Counted from the first letter of the stretch, positions 1 through 10,545 are shown. The stretch is DNA of 64,000 nt from Brachypterus glaber (GCA_958510825.1 OY294045.1:96656988-96720987); one strand, 5' to 3'. The notes: generated from the sequence alone by a model not told the origin. Program-made: numbers and translations.

Positions 1-895
1 CGCATTCACCAAAAATATAATTTTGAAGTTATTTCTATGCTAATATATCTCCCTGGGAGGGGGGGGCTTGGCCCCCATGGCCTCTCCTAATTCCGCCCAT
101 GTTCATACTACGCTTAAATTACTTTTGAGAACCTGGTTAACTTGGTTTAACTCCCTCAATTGCAAGTCATACTTCGATTATCTTAAACACAAAAATAAGT
201 AATTTTATAACAGTTCAACGTTTCATGCCCTTTGCTCCACTATGCCAATGTAGGCTCTTTAGTTGGTTTACCTACTTTACTTTAGCAATACCTTTTCTAA
301 AATTCCATTTATTTCTAAGATTTATAGAGAATTTAAAACTTTTAGCTGATCTAATCGGGTTAATTTATTTTGATGTGGTTTACCCCCATCATGTCCAAAC
401 AGAAGGACTTTGAGTACTCTAATAACCTTCGCTTTCAATTATTTTTATTCAGTAACTCAAAACTATAAAATATATAAAAATTATGAAATTCTAGCAGTTA
501 AATTTTCTGTTGTTTAATATTAAACCAAAATTAATAATTAGAATTTTTAATATTTATTATATAGCCTGTTTTGGGCTTTTACCACGGAAAAGGGAAACAC
601 TCTGTGGCCAATGTTATAACACATTTAAATAAAGCATCTATACACCTTCAATTTGCACCAATAATTTTAATCATACATATAAAACTGACATTAAAAAAGC
701 ACAAAATTTTAACAGGTGTAAAATTTTCCTGAATTCTAAATCAGCAATTTTAAAGCTCGATATCTCAAAAACTGTACATACAATTAAGCTGAAATTTTGG
801 TCAATTACTAAGGACATGAAGGTTAATAAAATATATAATTTCCAGCAAATTTAGCCGAAGGCCAAAAACACGGGGTGTTGTGCGGGGTTCTTTCA
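1..895. other. unassigned AT-rich stretch
   Basis: I see no coding signal here. A G-rich and C-rich patch near 50-110 resembles the poly-G bearing remnants scattered through insect genomes, but I cannot assign it to a family. The short open frames present are AT-rich and have no recognisable motif. Confidence 0.4.
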
Positions 896-1092
896 AGTCT
901 ATGCAAAATATTACCATTACGGACTATGTAATTTTTACCGTTCCGGTCTATGCAAAATATTACCATTATGAACTATGTAATTTTTGCTGTTCCGGTCTAT
1001 GCAAAACATTACCATTACGGACTATGTAATTTTTACTATTCCGGTCTATGGCAACATATTACCATTTACGGACTATGTAATTTAATGTAATT
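896..1092. repeat. 49-bp tandem repeat, about four copies
   Basis: The phrase CTATGCAAAATATTACC and its variants recur starting at 899, 948, 997 and 1046, an exact 49-bp spacing. Each unit also holds ACTATGTAATTTTT. Copies differ by a few substitutions and a small insertion in the last one. This is a minisatellite of unknown origin; the following bases to about 1446 hold nothing I recognise. Confidence 0.85.
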
Positions 1093-1446
1093 TATTTTTA
1101 CCGTGTACTTTTCCAGCTTGAGCTGTAAAGAGTTTAATGGGCACCAGATCAGATAACAAGCTGAAAAGGCTTGAGGACCAAGCGCCCCAAGTGTTATGTT
1201 GAGGCCCGTGAAGATATTTCCATCAATCACCGGACCGGGCCCTGAGGTGCGCTAGTCTCGCTCCGTTTTGACCCCCGCTTGTTTGCATAACTAAATCATA
1301 ATTGTAGCCAACCCATTGGACATATTGACTAATGATTCCTTGATGCCAACATGAAAAAAAAATAGTAGTTAAAGATATGGATGGTATCGATGGTATTTAC
1401 TAAATTACTGTTTATATTAGTTATATTTATTTAATTAATAAAAATA

Positions 1447-1499
1447 TGGAAATATGTAATGCTACGCATTACATTTTATACTCTTCACAGTGGATGGTA
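1447..1499. repeat. solo family A terminus
   Basis: This is one of about ten copies in the window of a roughly 75-bp sequence with the palindrome-like core ATGTAATGCTACGCATTACA followed by a CACAGTGGATGG-like segment. The same sequence forms one end of the longer family A elements at 2570-3172, 12369-12828 and 50093-50634. Here it stands directly before a family B element. Confidence 0.7.
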
Positions 1500-2370
1500 T
1501 AGGTACTGTATTTTACTTTCCCATTTTGAAAATTTTCAAAATTTCGGAAATCCTTGTATTCATGCATAAATTTTCAATTTTTTTTTTTGCGTATTTTTTC
1601 TTTTCGTTTTATGACGTTTTATGTCGATATAAATCAATTTCAAGCAAAAAAAAAATTGTCGGTCGGTCGGTCGATCGGTCTGTCCGGGAAATCTTGTGGG
1701 CACGATAACTTAAGAACCGCTTTAAGCTAGAGACTTGAAATTTGACATACGGGTATTTTACCAAAAGTTCTAGCTTGGGATTGTTTTTGGTGAACATTGG
1801 GGTACGGCAAATTGCTGGAAAATTTCTATATAGGGGTTTTTTAGGTTGCTGAAATTGAATCCGATAATAATTATTTTCTAACTCCACCCCCGAGGGGGTG
1901 AGGGGCTAAATATTTTTAAATATTTTCAAGATTTTCGTTTGGACTTTTTCGTGGTTTTCGAGGTTGCTAAAAGTGAATCTGATTATAAAAAAATTCCAAC
2001 TCCACCCCCAAAGGGGCGGGCGGTAGTTTTCGTGAAAATGTGTATATTGGGGTTTTTCAGGTTGCTGAAAGTGAATCTGATAATAAAAAAATCTTACTCC
2101 ACCCCCTGAGGGGCAGGGTGTAGTTTCCTTGAAAATTTATATATTGGGGGGTTTGAGGTCGCTAAAACTTAATCTTTTAATAAATTTTTTCTAATTTCAC
2201 CCCTTGAGGGGGGGGGGTATTTCATGTGAAAATTGGTGTATTGGAGTTTTAGGGTTTTTAGGGTTTTCGTGAAAATTGGTATATTTTTAAGGTTGTTAAA
2301 AGTAAATCTAATAATCCATTTTACGCGCGGAGGTGTACAAAGGGGAAGCTTTTTTACTGGGCAGTGTATT
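1500..2370 (+). mobile_element. GTCY-bearing non-autonomous element, family B copy 1
   Basis: The order of parts is a CTTTCCCATTTT left end, a GACGTTTTATGTCGATATAA segment, a GTCG/GTCT/GTCC microsatellite (1660-1690), an ACGATAACTTAAGAACCGC block, then about five degenerate units of roughly 98 bp containing TAGTTTTCGTGAAAATTGG and CTCCACCCCC...GGGG, and the right end CTTTTTTACTGGGCAGTG. The right end read in reverse (CACTGCCCAGTAAAA, then a CTTTCCC-like stretch) partly mirrors the left end, so degenerate terminal inverted repeats are likely. The plan GTCY microsatellite plus central tandem repeats resembles DINE-1/Helentron-derived elements; that placement is inference. Confidence 0.7.
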
Positions 2371-2569
2371 TTTAATTACTTAAACAAAAGTTTATTTAAA
2401 ACACAAAATAAAATATGGCAGCAGCAATTGACACGTCAACAAAAGATTACTTCCCATATACGAACAAAAACTGGATAATTCATTTAAGCATATTTTGATT
2501 TTGTGTTAACAGTAGTATTAGAATCAACTACAATAAATCTTAAAGGATACCGGTAGTAGTCCTCAGGCA

Positions 2570-3172
2570 CGTAAGCGCTAGAATATTATACGGTAGTTTC
2601 GAATTTCCAAAAATCGTCAAAAAACGTCCTAGGCAAAAAATTGGATACAAATGTGTTCCATGAAACAATAAGAAACTGTCTGTCCGTCCGTCCGTCCGTC
2701 CGTCCGTCCGTCCATCCGTCTGTCCATCCGTCCGTTCGTTCGTCCGTCCGTCTATCCGTCACGATTTTTGTCGACACGATAACACCAGAACGAATTATCC
2801 TATCCTCTAAATTTTTAGGAAGTTCTATTACTGAAATATCCCTATTGTTAATCCCCCCAAAAACAAAAAAGTAATTGGGGGTTTAACTATTTATTTTTTA
2901 TTTTTCTTTTTAATATTCTTTGATAATCGTAAAAAGAATTTTTTTTGAAAAAAAAAATTTTTAATATTTTTTTAATTTTTTTTCAAAATTTTTTCATTTT
3001 TCGACAAAACTTTTTTATGTTACATTTTTTATTTTATTTATTTATTTACTTTTTTGAAAAAAAAAAAAGTTTTTGAATTTTGTATTTTGGAAAATGCCAT
3101 ACCATTTACTGTGAATTTTATATAATGAAATGCGTAGAATTACATATCTTCACGGCTTGTTTATTTTAATAT
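2570..3172 (+). mobile_element. GTCY-bearing non-autonomous element, family A copy 1
   Basis: It begins near AGCGCTAGAATATTATACGG, continues with GTTTCGAATTTCCAAAAATC and TTGGATACAAATGTG, then a long GTCC microsatellite (2680-2758), ACACGATAACACCAGAACG, ATCCCTATTGTTAATCCCCC, poly-A/T tracts, and ends with the hairpin terminus TGCGTAGAATTACATATC followed by TTCACGGCTTGTTT. Matching copies lie at 12369-12828 (+) and 50093-50634 (-). No coding capacity. The reading frames through the GTCC repeat are artefacts of the microsatellite. Confidence 0.75.
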
Positions 3173-4090
3173 TATGTCCAACAGGGAAAAAGTATAATTT
3201 AACGGCAAAAAAAAAAAATGAACACTTAAGAGCAGGAACGTAGAGAACGTAGAAAACGTAGAGTACTTAAATATTCAACTTGCGTGGATTTATGATACAA
3301 GGACGAAAAATACTGTTTTTAGAGAGTGTCACCCGAGCTCGGAGAGCAAGGTTTGCTACCTTAATCGCTTTAAAAACAGTTTTCGTTCGTGAATAATACA
3401 CTATTTTTTATTCGATGGTTATATATAATAAATTTGTATTTTTAACAAAAAAAAATGACGTTTGAGTTTAAATGTAATCAGTTACAATATCAGTCAGCCA
3501 ATCAAAGTCGACTATCTTACTTTTCGCACTAGTGCTAAAAATCGAACTTCAGGTACAGATTTCTTATACAAAATGAATCGCTTTTAGATACAATTAAATA
3601 AAAATATATGTACTAAATCCTATTTAGTACATATATAGTAGTGTTTAAGTAAAAAAAAAATAAAAATAAAGTCGACAAAATGACTTATTTTTAATTAAAA
3701 AATGGGGTTCTAAATATACAAAATTGTTCAATAATCACTAGGGTAACTAATTCTCAGTGTACCTATAGATAAACTTAGAACTCTTGGTGCTAGAATGCTT
3801 GGTTTTTAGTATAATTTTGAATAAACACAAGTTTTCTCATATTAATGGATTTTTTATAATGCCAGTATACATACATATTTATGTATATTACACACAGTAC
3901 TACGATTTGGTAGTTATATTGTTACATTACACTAATAAAGTATATTATCCCGTGAGAATCGGCAACGTGACTGAAACAATAACACGTATTTTAATAAGTA
4001 TCACCATCCTTTTTCATAATATTACCCAGAAATTAGCTTGTTCTTTAGTCCAGGCTCTGTAGATTCATACATTTTCTGATCATCAATGCT
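3173..4090. other. unassigned, with two small inverted repeats
   Basis: No coding signal. An imperfect inverted repeat (TACTGTTTTTAGAGAG near 3310 against TTTAAAAACAGTTTTCG near 3370) and a short palindrome (ATATATGTACTAAAT against ATTTAGTACATATAT, 3605-3639) are visible. The open frame at 3784-4062 has no recognisable domain, and I do not call it a gene. Confidence 0.4.
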
Positions 4091-4109
4091 ACACGGCAAA
4101 AAAATAAAT

Positions 4110-4432
4110 GTAAAATAACTTGTAATTTTCTGGTTTCTAATAAAACTCGGATTTTTTGGCAGGTTTTAATGCGTCACTTTATTTTATTGCCTACGTTTCT
4201 CCCCTCTTTGGGGGCTTTATCAAAGCTAAAAGATAACAACTATTGTTAATAATAATAATAATAATAATGATAATATATAACATTATTATTATTATTATTA
4301 TTATTAACAATAGTTGTTATCTTTTTGATAAAGCACCCAAAGAGGGGAGAAACGTTAGCGATAAAATAAAGTGAGGCATTAAAACCTGCCAAAAAATCCT
4401 AGTTTTATTACAAACCAGAAAATTACATTCGA
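4110..4432. repeat. large inverted repeat, Penelope-terminus-like
   Basis: Two arms of about 140 bp face each other around an (ATT/AAT)n centre (4240-4310). Each arm reads inward from AATTTTCTGGTTTCT or its complement through GGTTTTAATGCGTCAC, ACGTTTCTCCCCTCTTTGG and GATAACAACTATTG. In the right arm GAGGGGAGAAACGTTAG follows TTGATAAAGC, a layout like a decayed hammerhead core (CTGANGA, stem, GAAAC). Penelope-like elements carry hammerhead motifs in terminal repeats, so a head-to-head pair of such termini is plausible but not proven. Confidence 0.55.
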
Positions 4433-4609
4433 TGTTTGGCAACCTACATGGTATTTACCTACAATGTAAAATAACGTAAAAATACCTTAGTTTACTAAGT
4501 AAATTTACTATACCGTTATTTCACACAACTATTATAGTCCATGAGCAGGATATTTAAAAAAAAATATGAGATGCCCACGGAACGCTCTTGTGCTTAAATT
4601 ACGGTACTA

Positions 4610-5086
4610 CACTGTAAAACCAGTTCAAGCAGTTTTCCCGCAATTATTGTAGGCGATTTATTGCCAGCAATTATTATAGTAAATTTAAAGCCTAACTTAA
4701 TTTTTAAATAGCTATTGTAAAAATACCTTAATTTTTAATTATAGTCACTGCAAACTGTAATAAATATTACAGTCAAACTAATTTAATTTACCGGACTTCT
4801 GTAAATTTAAAGCGTTTGACAGTATTACCGTTGTGTTTTTACAGCTTTTTTACAGTTGTTCTGTGTTTTTTAATGTTACTGTGAATTCGACCTATTGTTA
4901 CAAGCACTTCCTGTATTTTTCAAGGAATATTACAACCTGACATGTGGTTTAACTTAAAATTTACAAATAACATGAAAAATTAAGCATTATTTCAGTTTTT
5001 TGTAAATTTGCTTATATGAGATAGTGTAGTTCAGTAATTTACTCAGAAGGATAACTGCTTTAAATTTGCTATGACTTTTTACAGTG
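4610..5086. mobile_element. TA-flanked MITE with CACTGTAAAA ends
   Basis: The left end is CACTGTAAAACC after TA (4608-4609) and the right end CTTTTTACAGTG before TA (5087-5088), giving about 10-bp terminal inverted repeats and a TA target duplication typical of the mariner/Tc1 superfamily. The interior is AT-rich, repeats variants of CTGTAAATTTAAAG, and codes for nothing. Confidence 0.6.
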
Positions 5087-5245
5087 TAGACTATGTTTAA
5101 TTCATGAATTTGTATAAATGTGTGTAAATCAATTTAATTTACTGTAAAATAATGTAAAAAGCTGGTAAAATGTACAGTGCTGTAAATTAATTTAAAATTA
5201 CACAAAATTAATTATTATAAAATTATTCGAAATTACATACATTTA

Positions 5246-5388
5246 GGCTGATTCAGGCATAATTATCACTAAGAAAACTAAGACGTTCTGTCCTTTTTAT
5301 TGGCCAAAAAGAAAGATGGCTTCTCGCCTGGCCAATGAAAAGGACAGAATTGCTTGTTTAGTTAGTGATAATTATGCCTGAATCGGCC
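5246..5388. mobile_element. 143-bp hairpin MITE
   Basis: The ends GGCTGATTCAGGCATAATTA and TAATTATGCCTGAATCGGCC are nearly perfect inverted repeats extending about 60 bp on each side, so the whole element folds into one hairpin. Both flanks carry TTTA (5242-5245 and 5389-5392), a possible target duplication. Non-coding. Confidence 0.75.
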
Positions 5389-5689
5389 TTTACATTTATA
5401 GTTAACATTATCAATATAGCCAGGCTAGTATAGCCTATTATGTAGTAAATTAAGAATTTACAAGAAATCTTACTTACCGATAAAAAGTTCATTCATAATA
5501 ATTTCTTGATGTATCATCATTCCTAATTTGCGAATTTAATGTAATGCGCATGCGTAAGCGGGCGACTCCGCCAATTTTAATGCAAGGTCTTGCTAAAATA
5601 CAAGGAATAAACAATTTTTAGGGTTTCTTCCATGAATTATGCGAGGGGTGTTTCACCGCCAAAATTTTGTACATGTATTGTCAAAAATG

Positions 5690-5885
5690 CCAAATAATGT
5701 CAGTAATGTCAAGTAATGTCGAGTAATGTCGAGTAATGTCAAGTAATGTCAGGTAATGTCACGAAATGTCAAGTAATGTCACGTAATGTCAAGTAATGTC
5801 GAGTAATGTCGAGTAATGTCGAGTAATGTCAAGTGATTTCGAGTAATGTCAAGTAATGTCTGGTAATGTCGAGTATAATCAAGTA
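5690..5885. repeat. 10-bp tandem array, consensus NNGTAATGTC (array 1)
   Basis: Units AAGTAATGTC, GAGTAATGTC, ACGTAATGTC and similar follow each other without gaps. The 8-base core GTAATGTC is constant and the first two bases vary. The same array recurs inside the second 604-bp unit. Confidence 0.9.
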
Positions 5886-6293
5886 TTTTAGGTATTATTT
5901 ATAAATTTTTATACCGAGCACATTACTTTTGAAGTTAGTTTTTTTTTACTGAACACGTTACTTTTGTACGAGCTTTTGTAATTCGTAATGGCAAAAAGTA
6001 TCATAGTGACCTAGAGGTCTGACTTACAGCCTCCACAACCCTTAAACTTTGTAGTTAGCTAATTATAACTATAATTATAAATATTATAATAATTATTGTT
6101 TGTTAGTTTGCCGTATAGGTACTATAGTAAATTCAAGTCCAAGATGCAGTGGAAGTAAACAAAAGAATCGCGCAGTCGGTAGCGAGCGCGTTTTGTTTTT
6201 TTGTTTGTTTGTTTAACCTCGTAATATTCTACTTGTGTCTGTGATTTTATTGGTTAAAACCGCCAAAATTTAGTACATGTATTGTCAAAAATG

Positions 6294-6489
6294 CCAAATA
6301 ATGTCAGTAATGTCAAGTAATGTCGAGTAATGTCGAGTAATGTCAAGTAATGTCAGGTTATGTCACGAAATGTCAAGTAATGTCACGTAATGTCAAGTAA
6401 TGTCGAGTAATGTCGAGTAATGTCGAGTAATGTCAAGTGATTTCGAGTAATGTCAAGTAATGTCTGGTAATGTCGAGTATAATCAAGTA
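6294..6489. repeat. 10-bp tandem array NNGTAATGTC (array 2)
   Basis: This is the counterpart of the first array inside the second 604-bp unit, with the same order of variant units except for one substitution (GTTATGTC). Confidence 0.9.
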
Positions 6490-8044
6490 TTTTAGGTATT
6501 ATTTATAAATTTTTATACCGAGCACATTACTTTTGAAGTTAGTTTTTTTTTACTGAACACGTTACTTTTGTACGAGCTTTTGTAATTCGTAATGGCAAAA
6601 AGTATCATAGTGACCTAGAGGTCTGACTTACAGCCTCCACAACCCTTAAACTTTGTAGTTAGCTAATTATAACTATAATTATAAATATTATAATAATTAT
6701 TGTTTGTTAGTTTGCCGTATAGGTACTATAGAAAATTCAAGTCCAAGATGCAGTGGAAGTAAACAAAAGAATCGCGCAGTCGGTAGCGAGCGCGTTTTGT
6801 TTTTTTGTTTGTTTGTTTAACCTCGTAATATTCTACTTGTGTCTGTGATTTTATTGGTTAAAACACTCGAATGTTGCGAGAGTAGGGATGTAGAAAATTA
6901 AACAAGTCAGTAAGTGAGCACTTGCGGTGAAGCGTACAATGCATTGCAATGGACTTTTCATATAGAAATATTTTGTTTGGAGTCCTACCCTGTCACTAAA
7001 TCCGTTGTAATTACGTACGTTTGTTTATTACTACTGCATCTTGAAGTACAATATACTATATAGTATGCTGTGATTTAAAATCCAAAGTAATAAATTAGGA
7101 CTATAAATAAAACTATAATAATAGAGATATTTCGATTTAAAATCCAAAGTAATAAATTGGGACTATAAATAAAACATTAATAATATAGATATTTCGGTTA
7201 TTTTTTTGTAAAAACAGCTTTTTTTTCAAAAAACGTCGTTTGTCTTAGGAAGTCTAAAAAAATTTCCGCTAATTAGAAACTATCCTTAAAAAAAATGAAG
7301 AACCGCTAAAAAATACTCATAAAAGTGTCCGCAAATCAGACTATTATAATCGTGCAGTGTTGTCGATTGGTGAATAATTATCCACTAATCGGCAACACTG
7401 CAGGATATAGAAAAATCTGATCACAGTTAGAGGGAGAAAGCAGATTGCACCACCTATAATTTCACAGGGTTGAAATGGCTTGATTTGAATATTTTGCACT
7501 ACGAAATTAAGAACTAGAGGGTTTAAAAGAATAGCAAAATTTCGGTGACATATTTGTAAAACAGCGTCCCAATTATTAACTCTTTATTATGGTATCCAAT
7601 AGTAAATAATTATTTGGATATTTTCAAGTGACGTTGTTTATGGACTTATTTAATGACAATACCGTACGTACGGTCTAAACGTCACCTCCCTCTTAACTTT
7701 TAAACGAGTTAAGGTATCGACTTTTTGCATATATTTGATATTTTTAGCTCTTAAAATTTGGGCAGGGGGGCGTAGGGAACAATTTTTTTTAAATATAGGA
7801 GGTCGTGTGATACATCATTTTAAAGCTTATTATAGTCTTATCTACAATGTTAGAAAAACAATTATTTTTAAAGTTTGAAGGTAGGAAGTTATTCTTACCT
7901 TAGTATTTTGCGAATTTTACGATGTAAGCACTACACTACACATTTGCCACTATGCACTCAATATAATATTTTCCCGCGATATTTTCACGCACGTAATGTC
8001 TACGTGCAAGCGTAAATAGTAAGTACTGTCTACGCACATGCGTA

Positions 8045-8190
8045 TTAGGAGATAATGTCTGTAATGTCGAGTAATGTCGAGTAATGTCAAGTAATGTCAT
8101 GTAATGTCAAGTAATGTCTTGTAATGTCGCGTAATGTCATGTAATGTCAAGTAATGTCACGTAATGTCAGGTAATGTCAAAGTAATGTCA
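8045..8190. repeat. 10-bp tandem array NNGTAATGTC (array 3)
   Basis: A third, independent array of the 10-bp unit with a different order of variants lies close to the right end of the hAT-like element and is followed by GCGTACATGTATTGTC. It has the same orientation as the first two arrays. Confidence 0.9.
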
Positions 8191-8680
8191 GCCAAAGCGT
8201 ACATGTATTGTCTAAGGTGAGACACCCCTGGGAATTATGTTACTCTGCTGGAAAATTTTAATTATTTGATTTTTTAATTTTGATTTTTTTCTCGGAGGTT
8301 TAATATTCTTACTTTGGTTCATAAGTCATTTTTTTTCAAATGGAAAGAGGGTGGCTTATTAAGTTAAAATGAAAGAGATTTTTTTTGCAAACATGTTTAT
8401 ACAGCCTGTTCCAGAACTCGCGTACCGAAATTTGAGGGTATATTAAAAACCCTCTGGAAAATATGAAAAAAATTTCAAAAAAAATCCATCTTCGTTCAAT
8501 TCAAAAATAAGAACGCTTTAAGTGGACCAATACTGTTGCTGATTATAAATTACCATTAAAGGTTGAGTTTGTAGCTATGGAAGCAAATTTAATTATTGCA
8601 GGTACATATTCTGTAGGTTGACATGGTGATTAATGTGACATAAATATTTATTAATGTCATAAAAAAATATCAAAACTTTC

Positions 8681-9230
8681 ATGATGTTTACTTCAGAAGA
8701 GTATTGCGAAATGCTAATTTTATATGGCGAGTGTGGCCGGAGTGCTTCAGCTACATCTGTAGAATATTCTATTCATTTTCCCAATAGAGAACATCCTAGC
8801 AGAAATGTTATTTTAAGATTGGTGCAAAGGGCAAGAAATTCTGGAAATTTAACTCCAAACAAAAAAGAGATTGGAGGCGCTCCGCGAACTGCAAGAACTG
8901 TTGATAATGAAGAAGCTGTCATTCAGGCGTTTGAAGAAGAACCTGAAACAAGCCTTAGTATCGTGGCTAGAAATCTTGATATGTCTAAGACCTCTGTTCA
9001 ACGAATTCTAAAAGATGAAAAAATGCATCCCTTTCATTACACTCGAGTACAATGCTTGACACCGGAGGACTATCCTTTACATGGCTTTTGCAGAAACATC
9101 AAGAAAATGAAAACTTTATAAAAAGCATTCTTTTTACTCCAAATATGATTATTAATGCCAGGAGAAGTCTGTTAAAAAGAGCTGCTTTATGTATTCAAGT
9201 TGGTGGAGGTCATTTTGAACATATTCTTTA
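8681..9230 (+). pseudogene. mariner-like transposase (DUF4817-type N-terminus), catalytic core deleted
   Basis: From the ATG at 8681, 146 residues are open. The start MMFTSEEYCEMLILYGECG followed by a second helix-turn-helix region (SLSIVARNLDMSKTSVQRIL) and HPFHYTRVQCLTPEDYPL matches the DUF4817-type DNA-binding part of insect mariner/Tc1-family transposases. Near 9082 the reading shifts by one base: the next frame gives WLLQKHQENENFIKSILFT, the expected continuation up to the first part of the DDE domain. After a proline this jumps straight to NARRSLLKRAALCIQ and GGHFEHIL with a stop at 9228-9230, which resembles the family's C-terminus. The acidic catalytic triad region is therefore missing through an internal deletion, and a frameshift is present as well. 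The family assignment is from memory of such proteins, not from a search. Confidence 0.8.
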
Positions 9231-9249
9231 GCATGCTTCATACATTGAA

Positions 9250-9525
9250 CGCGAGTTTGCTAAAAATAATGCGTTTCTTCATCTTTTAGAGTTCATTAAA
9301 CACAGGACAGACATATCAAGATTTCTTGCCACGATACTAATGCTTGTTCCAGATTATTCTTCAAAAGTCTAAATGACAGCTTCTTTATTATCAACAGTTT
9401 TTGCATTTCGCGAAGTGTCTCCAACCACTTTTCTGTTTGCGTTTAAACTTCCAAAATTCCTTGCCCTCTGCACCAATCTTAAAATTACATTCTAGCTAGA
9501 ATGTTCTCTTTTCGGAACACCGATA
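9250..9525 (-). pseudogene. inverted second fragment of the same transposase
   Basis: Read on the minus strand, this stretch aligns by eye with 8770-9040 of the plus-strand gene. Shared strings include ATTTTAAGATTGGTGCA, AAAACTGTTGATAAT, GAAGCTGTCATT, AGTATCGTGGC, AGAAATCTTGATATGTC and CTCTAAAAGATGAAG. It has in-frame stops and small deletions and is more decayed than the plus-strand copy. The pair gives the element a head-to-tail palindromic character. Confidence 0.75.
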
Positions 9526-9884
9526 AAAATTTTTCCTATGTTCATTACTTTTAAATAAATAAATAAAATTCAGTTATTGTATTTTTATTTTATTAATTTG
9601 TATTAAGAATTTATAGCCAGTAAATCAATTAAAAGATCTGAGTTTCTAATAAAAAAAAAACAATACATTCAGCGCGCTGAATGGAGTTGCAGCGGCAGTT
9701 TGTTGCTGCCGTCTAAGACGGGTATCATAAAACCACCGCCGGATGGAGTGACCCTATAAAAATAGAATATTTGATAGCCTCTGTCGGTTTTGTCAAAATA
9801 TAATAACCTAAAAAGATTCTAAAGTTGAAAGTCTTAAACAATGCACGAGTCAACCATTAAAATGCAACCATAGTTACTAATAAG

Positions 9885-10310
9885 TAGGGAAAAACTAATT
9901 TTTTCTTCAAGCGTACTAAAATGTTCATATTTTATAACTGAACACACTAGTTAGAAGTGATCTATTTTTTTACAGTAAAAAAATGAGTTCATTGTTGTAC
10001 GCCGTAAAAAAAAGTTAGTTAGCAAAACCACCACTGGCGGCAGCACTCTTTGACTTTGATGACAGCCATACTTTAAACTTGTTTGTTTATTATGTAAACA
10101 GGTGGTTGACTCGAGATTCTGTGCAAAAACCTTGTGTGAAATTGATTAAAAATGATTGAAGAAGAATATATGGTTTATACACCTACAAATCTCTCCGAAA
10201 TTGCAAATGCTACATTGGACAAGTTACCATCGAAATCGCGAAAAGTGTACGATTTAGCCTGCGAAAAAAAATTAAAATGAGCTAAGGAAGGTTTAAGTTC
10301 ATTTCAAAAG
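9885..10310 (+). repeat. 0.4-kb dispersed repeat U, copy 1, with short conserved reading frame
   Basis: This stretch recurs nearly unchanged at 49646-50045. A short open frame starts at 10153 (ATGATTGAAGAAGAATATAT) and reads MIEEEYMVYTPTNLSEIANA and then PSKSRKVYDLACEKKLK before a stop. The SKSRKVYDLA-like segment vaguely recalls N-terminal regions of tyrosine-recombinase (Crypton-like) proteins, but I would not assign it. It could be a 5' exon plus leader carried along by a mobile element. The second copy has a frame-disturbing deletion in the same frame. Confidence 0.55.
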
Positions 10311-10404
10311 GGTTTTATTGGCCTATTTTAATAAACAAAACATACTTTATTACTGAATAAATTAAATTCAAAAATTAATATTTAAAAAATATATATAGGA
10401 TACA

Positions 10405-10545
10405 TGAAGAAAAAATAGTATGTTTCACTCAGAGGAAAAGTGCTTTTTTTACTCGTCTGTAGTTTCCGGACTCCGCTTCGCGTCGTCCGTAAATTCTACA
10501 GACTAGTAAAAAAAGCTTCACTTTTCCTCTTAGTAAAACAATATA
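10405..10545. repeat. imperfect inverted repeat
   Basis: Arms reading TATGTTTCACTCAGAGGAAA and its near-complement (TTTTCCTCTTAGTAAAACAA) enclose a GC-richer centre (CGGACTCCGCTTCGCGTCG). About 60-bp arms. It lies inside the mariner-type element near its right TIR. Non-coding. Confidence 0.65.

Larger units (their letters stand above)
5657..6864. repeat. 604-bp tandem duplication
   Basis: The segment 5657-6260 is repeated at 6261-6864. By eye only about three substitutions separate the two (for example CAGGTAATGTC against CAGGTTATGTC, and ATAGTAAATTC against ATAGAAAATTC), so the duplication is recent or an assembly artefact. Each unit contains a 10-bp repeat array and a stretch matching the 3' end of the SINE described below (GTTTAACCTCGTAATATTCT). 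Confidence 0.9.
5642..8231. mobile_element. hAT-like non-autonomous element K1 (CGAGGGGT type)
   Basis: The terminal inverted repeats are CGAGGGGTGTTTCACC at the left and, read in reverse, CCAGGGGTGTCTCACC at the right (14 of 16 match). Both are flanked by GAATTATG (5634-5641 and 8232-8239), an 8-bp target duplication as made by hAT transposases. The 2.6-kb interior codes for no transposase. It holds three arrays of a 10-bp repeat, a 604-bp tandem duplication, a 62-bp tandem duplication (7072-7133 and 7134-7195), and a short hairpin at 7353-7402. The sequence ACATGTATTGTC occurs just inside both ends in the same orientation. Confidence 0.8.

Noticed and set aside
2586..2874. Open frames on both strands rich in S-V-R-P or T-D-G-R repeats
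   Set aside because: They are translations of the GTCC microsatellite inside family A; any frame through such a repeat stays open.
5690..5885. A CRISPR-like array
   Set aside because: Units are 10 bp with no unique spacers, and the region is eukaryotic; this is a minisatellite.
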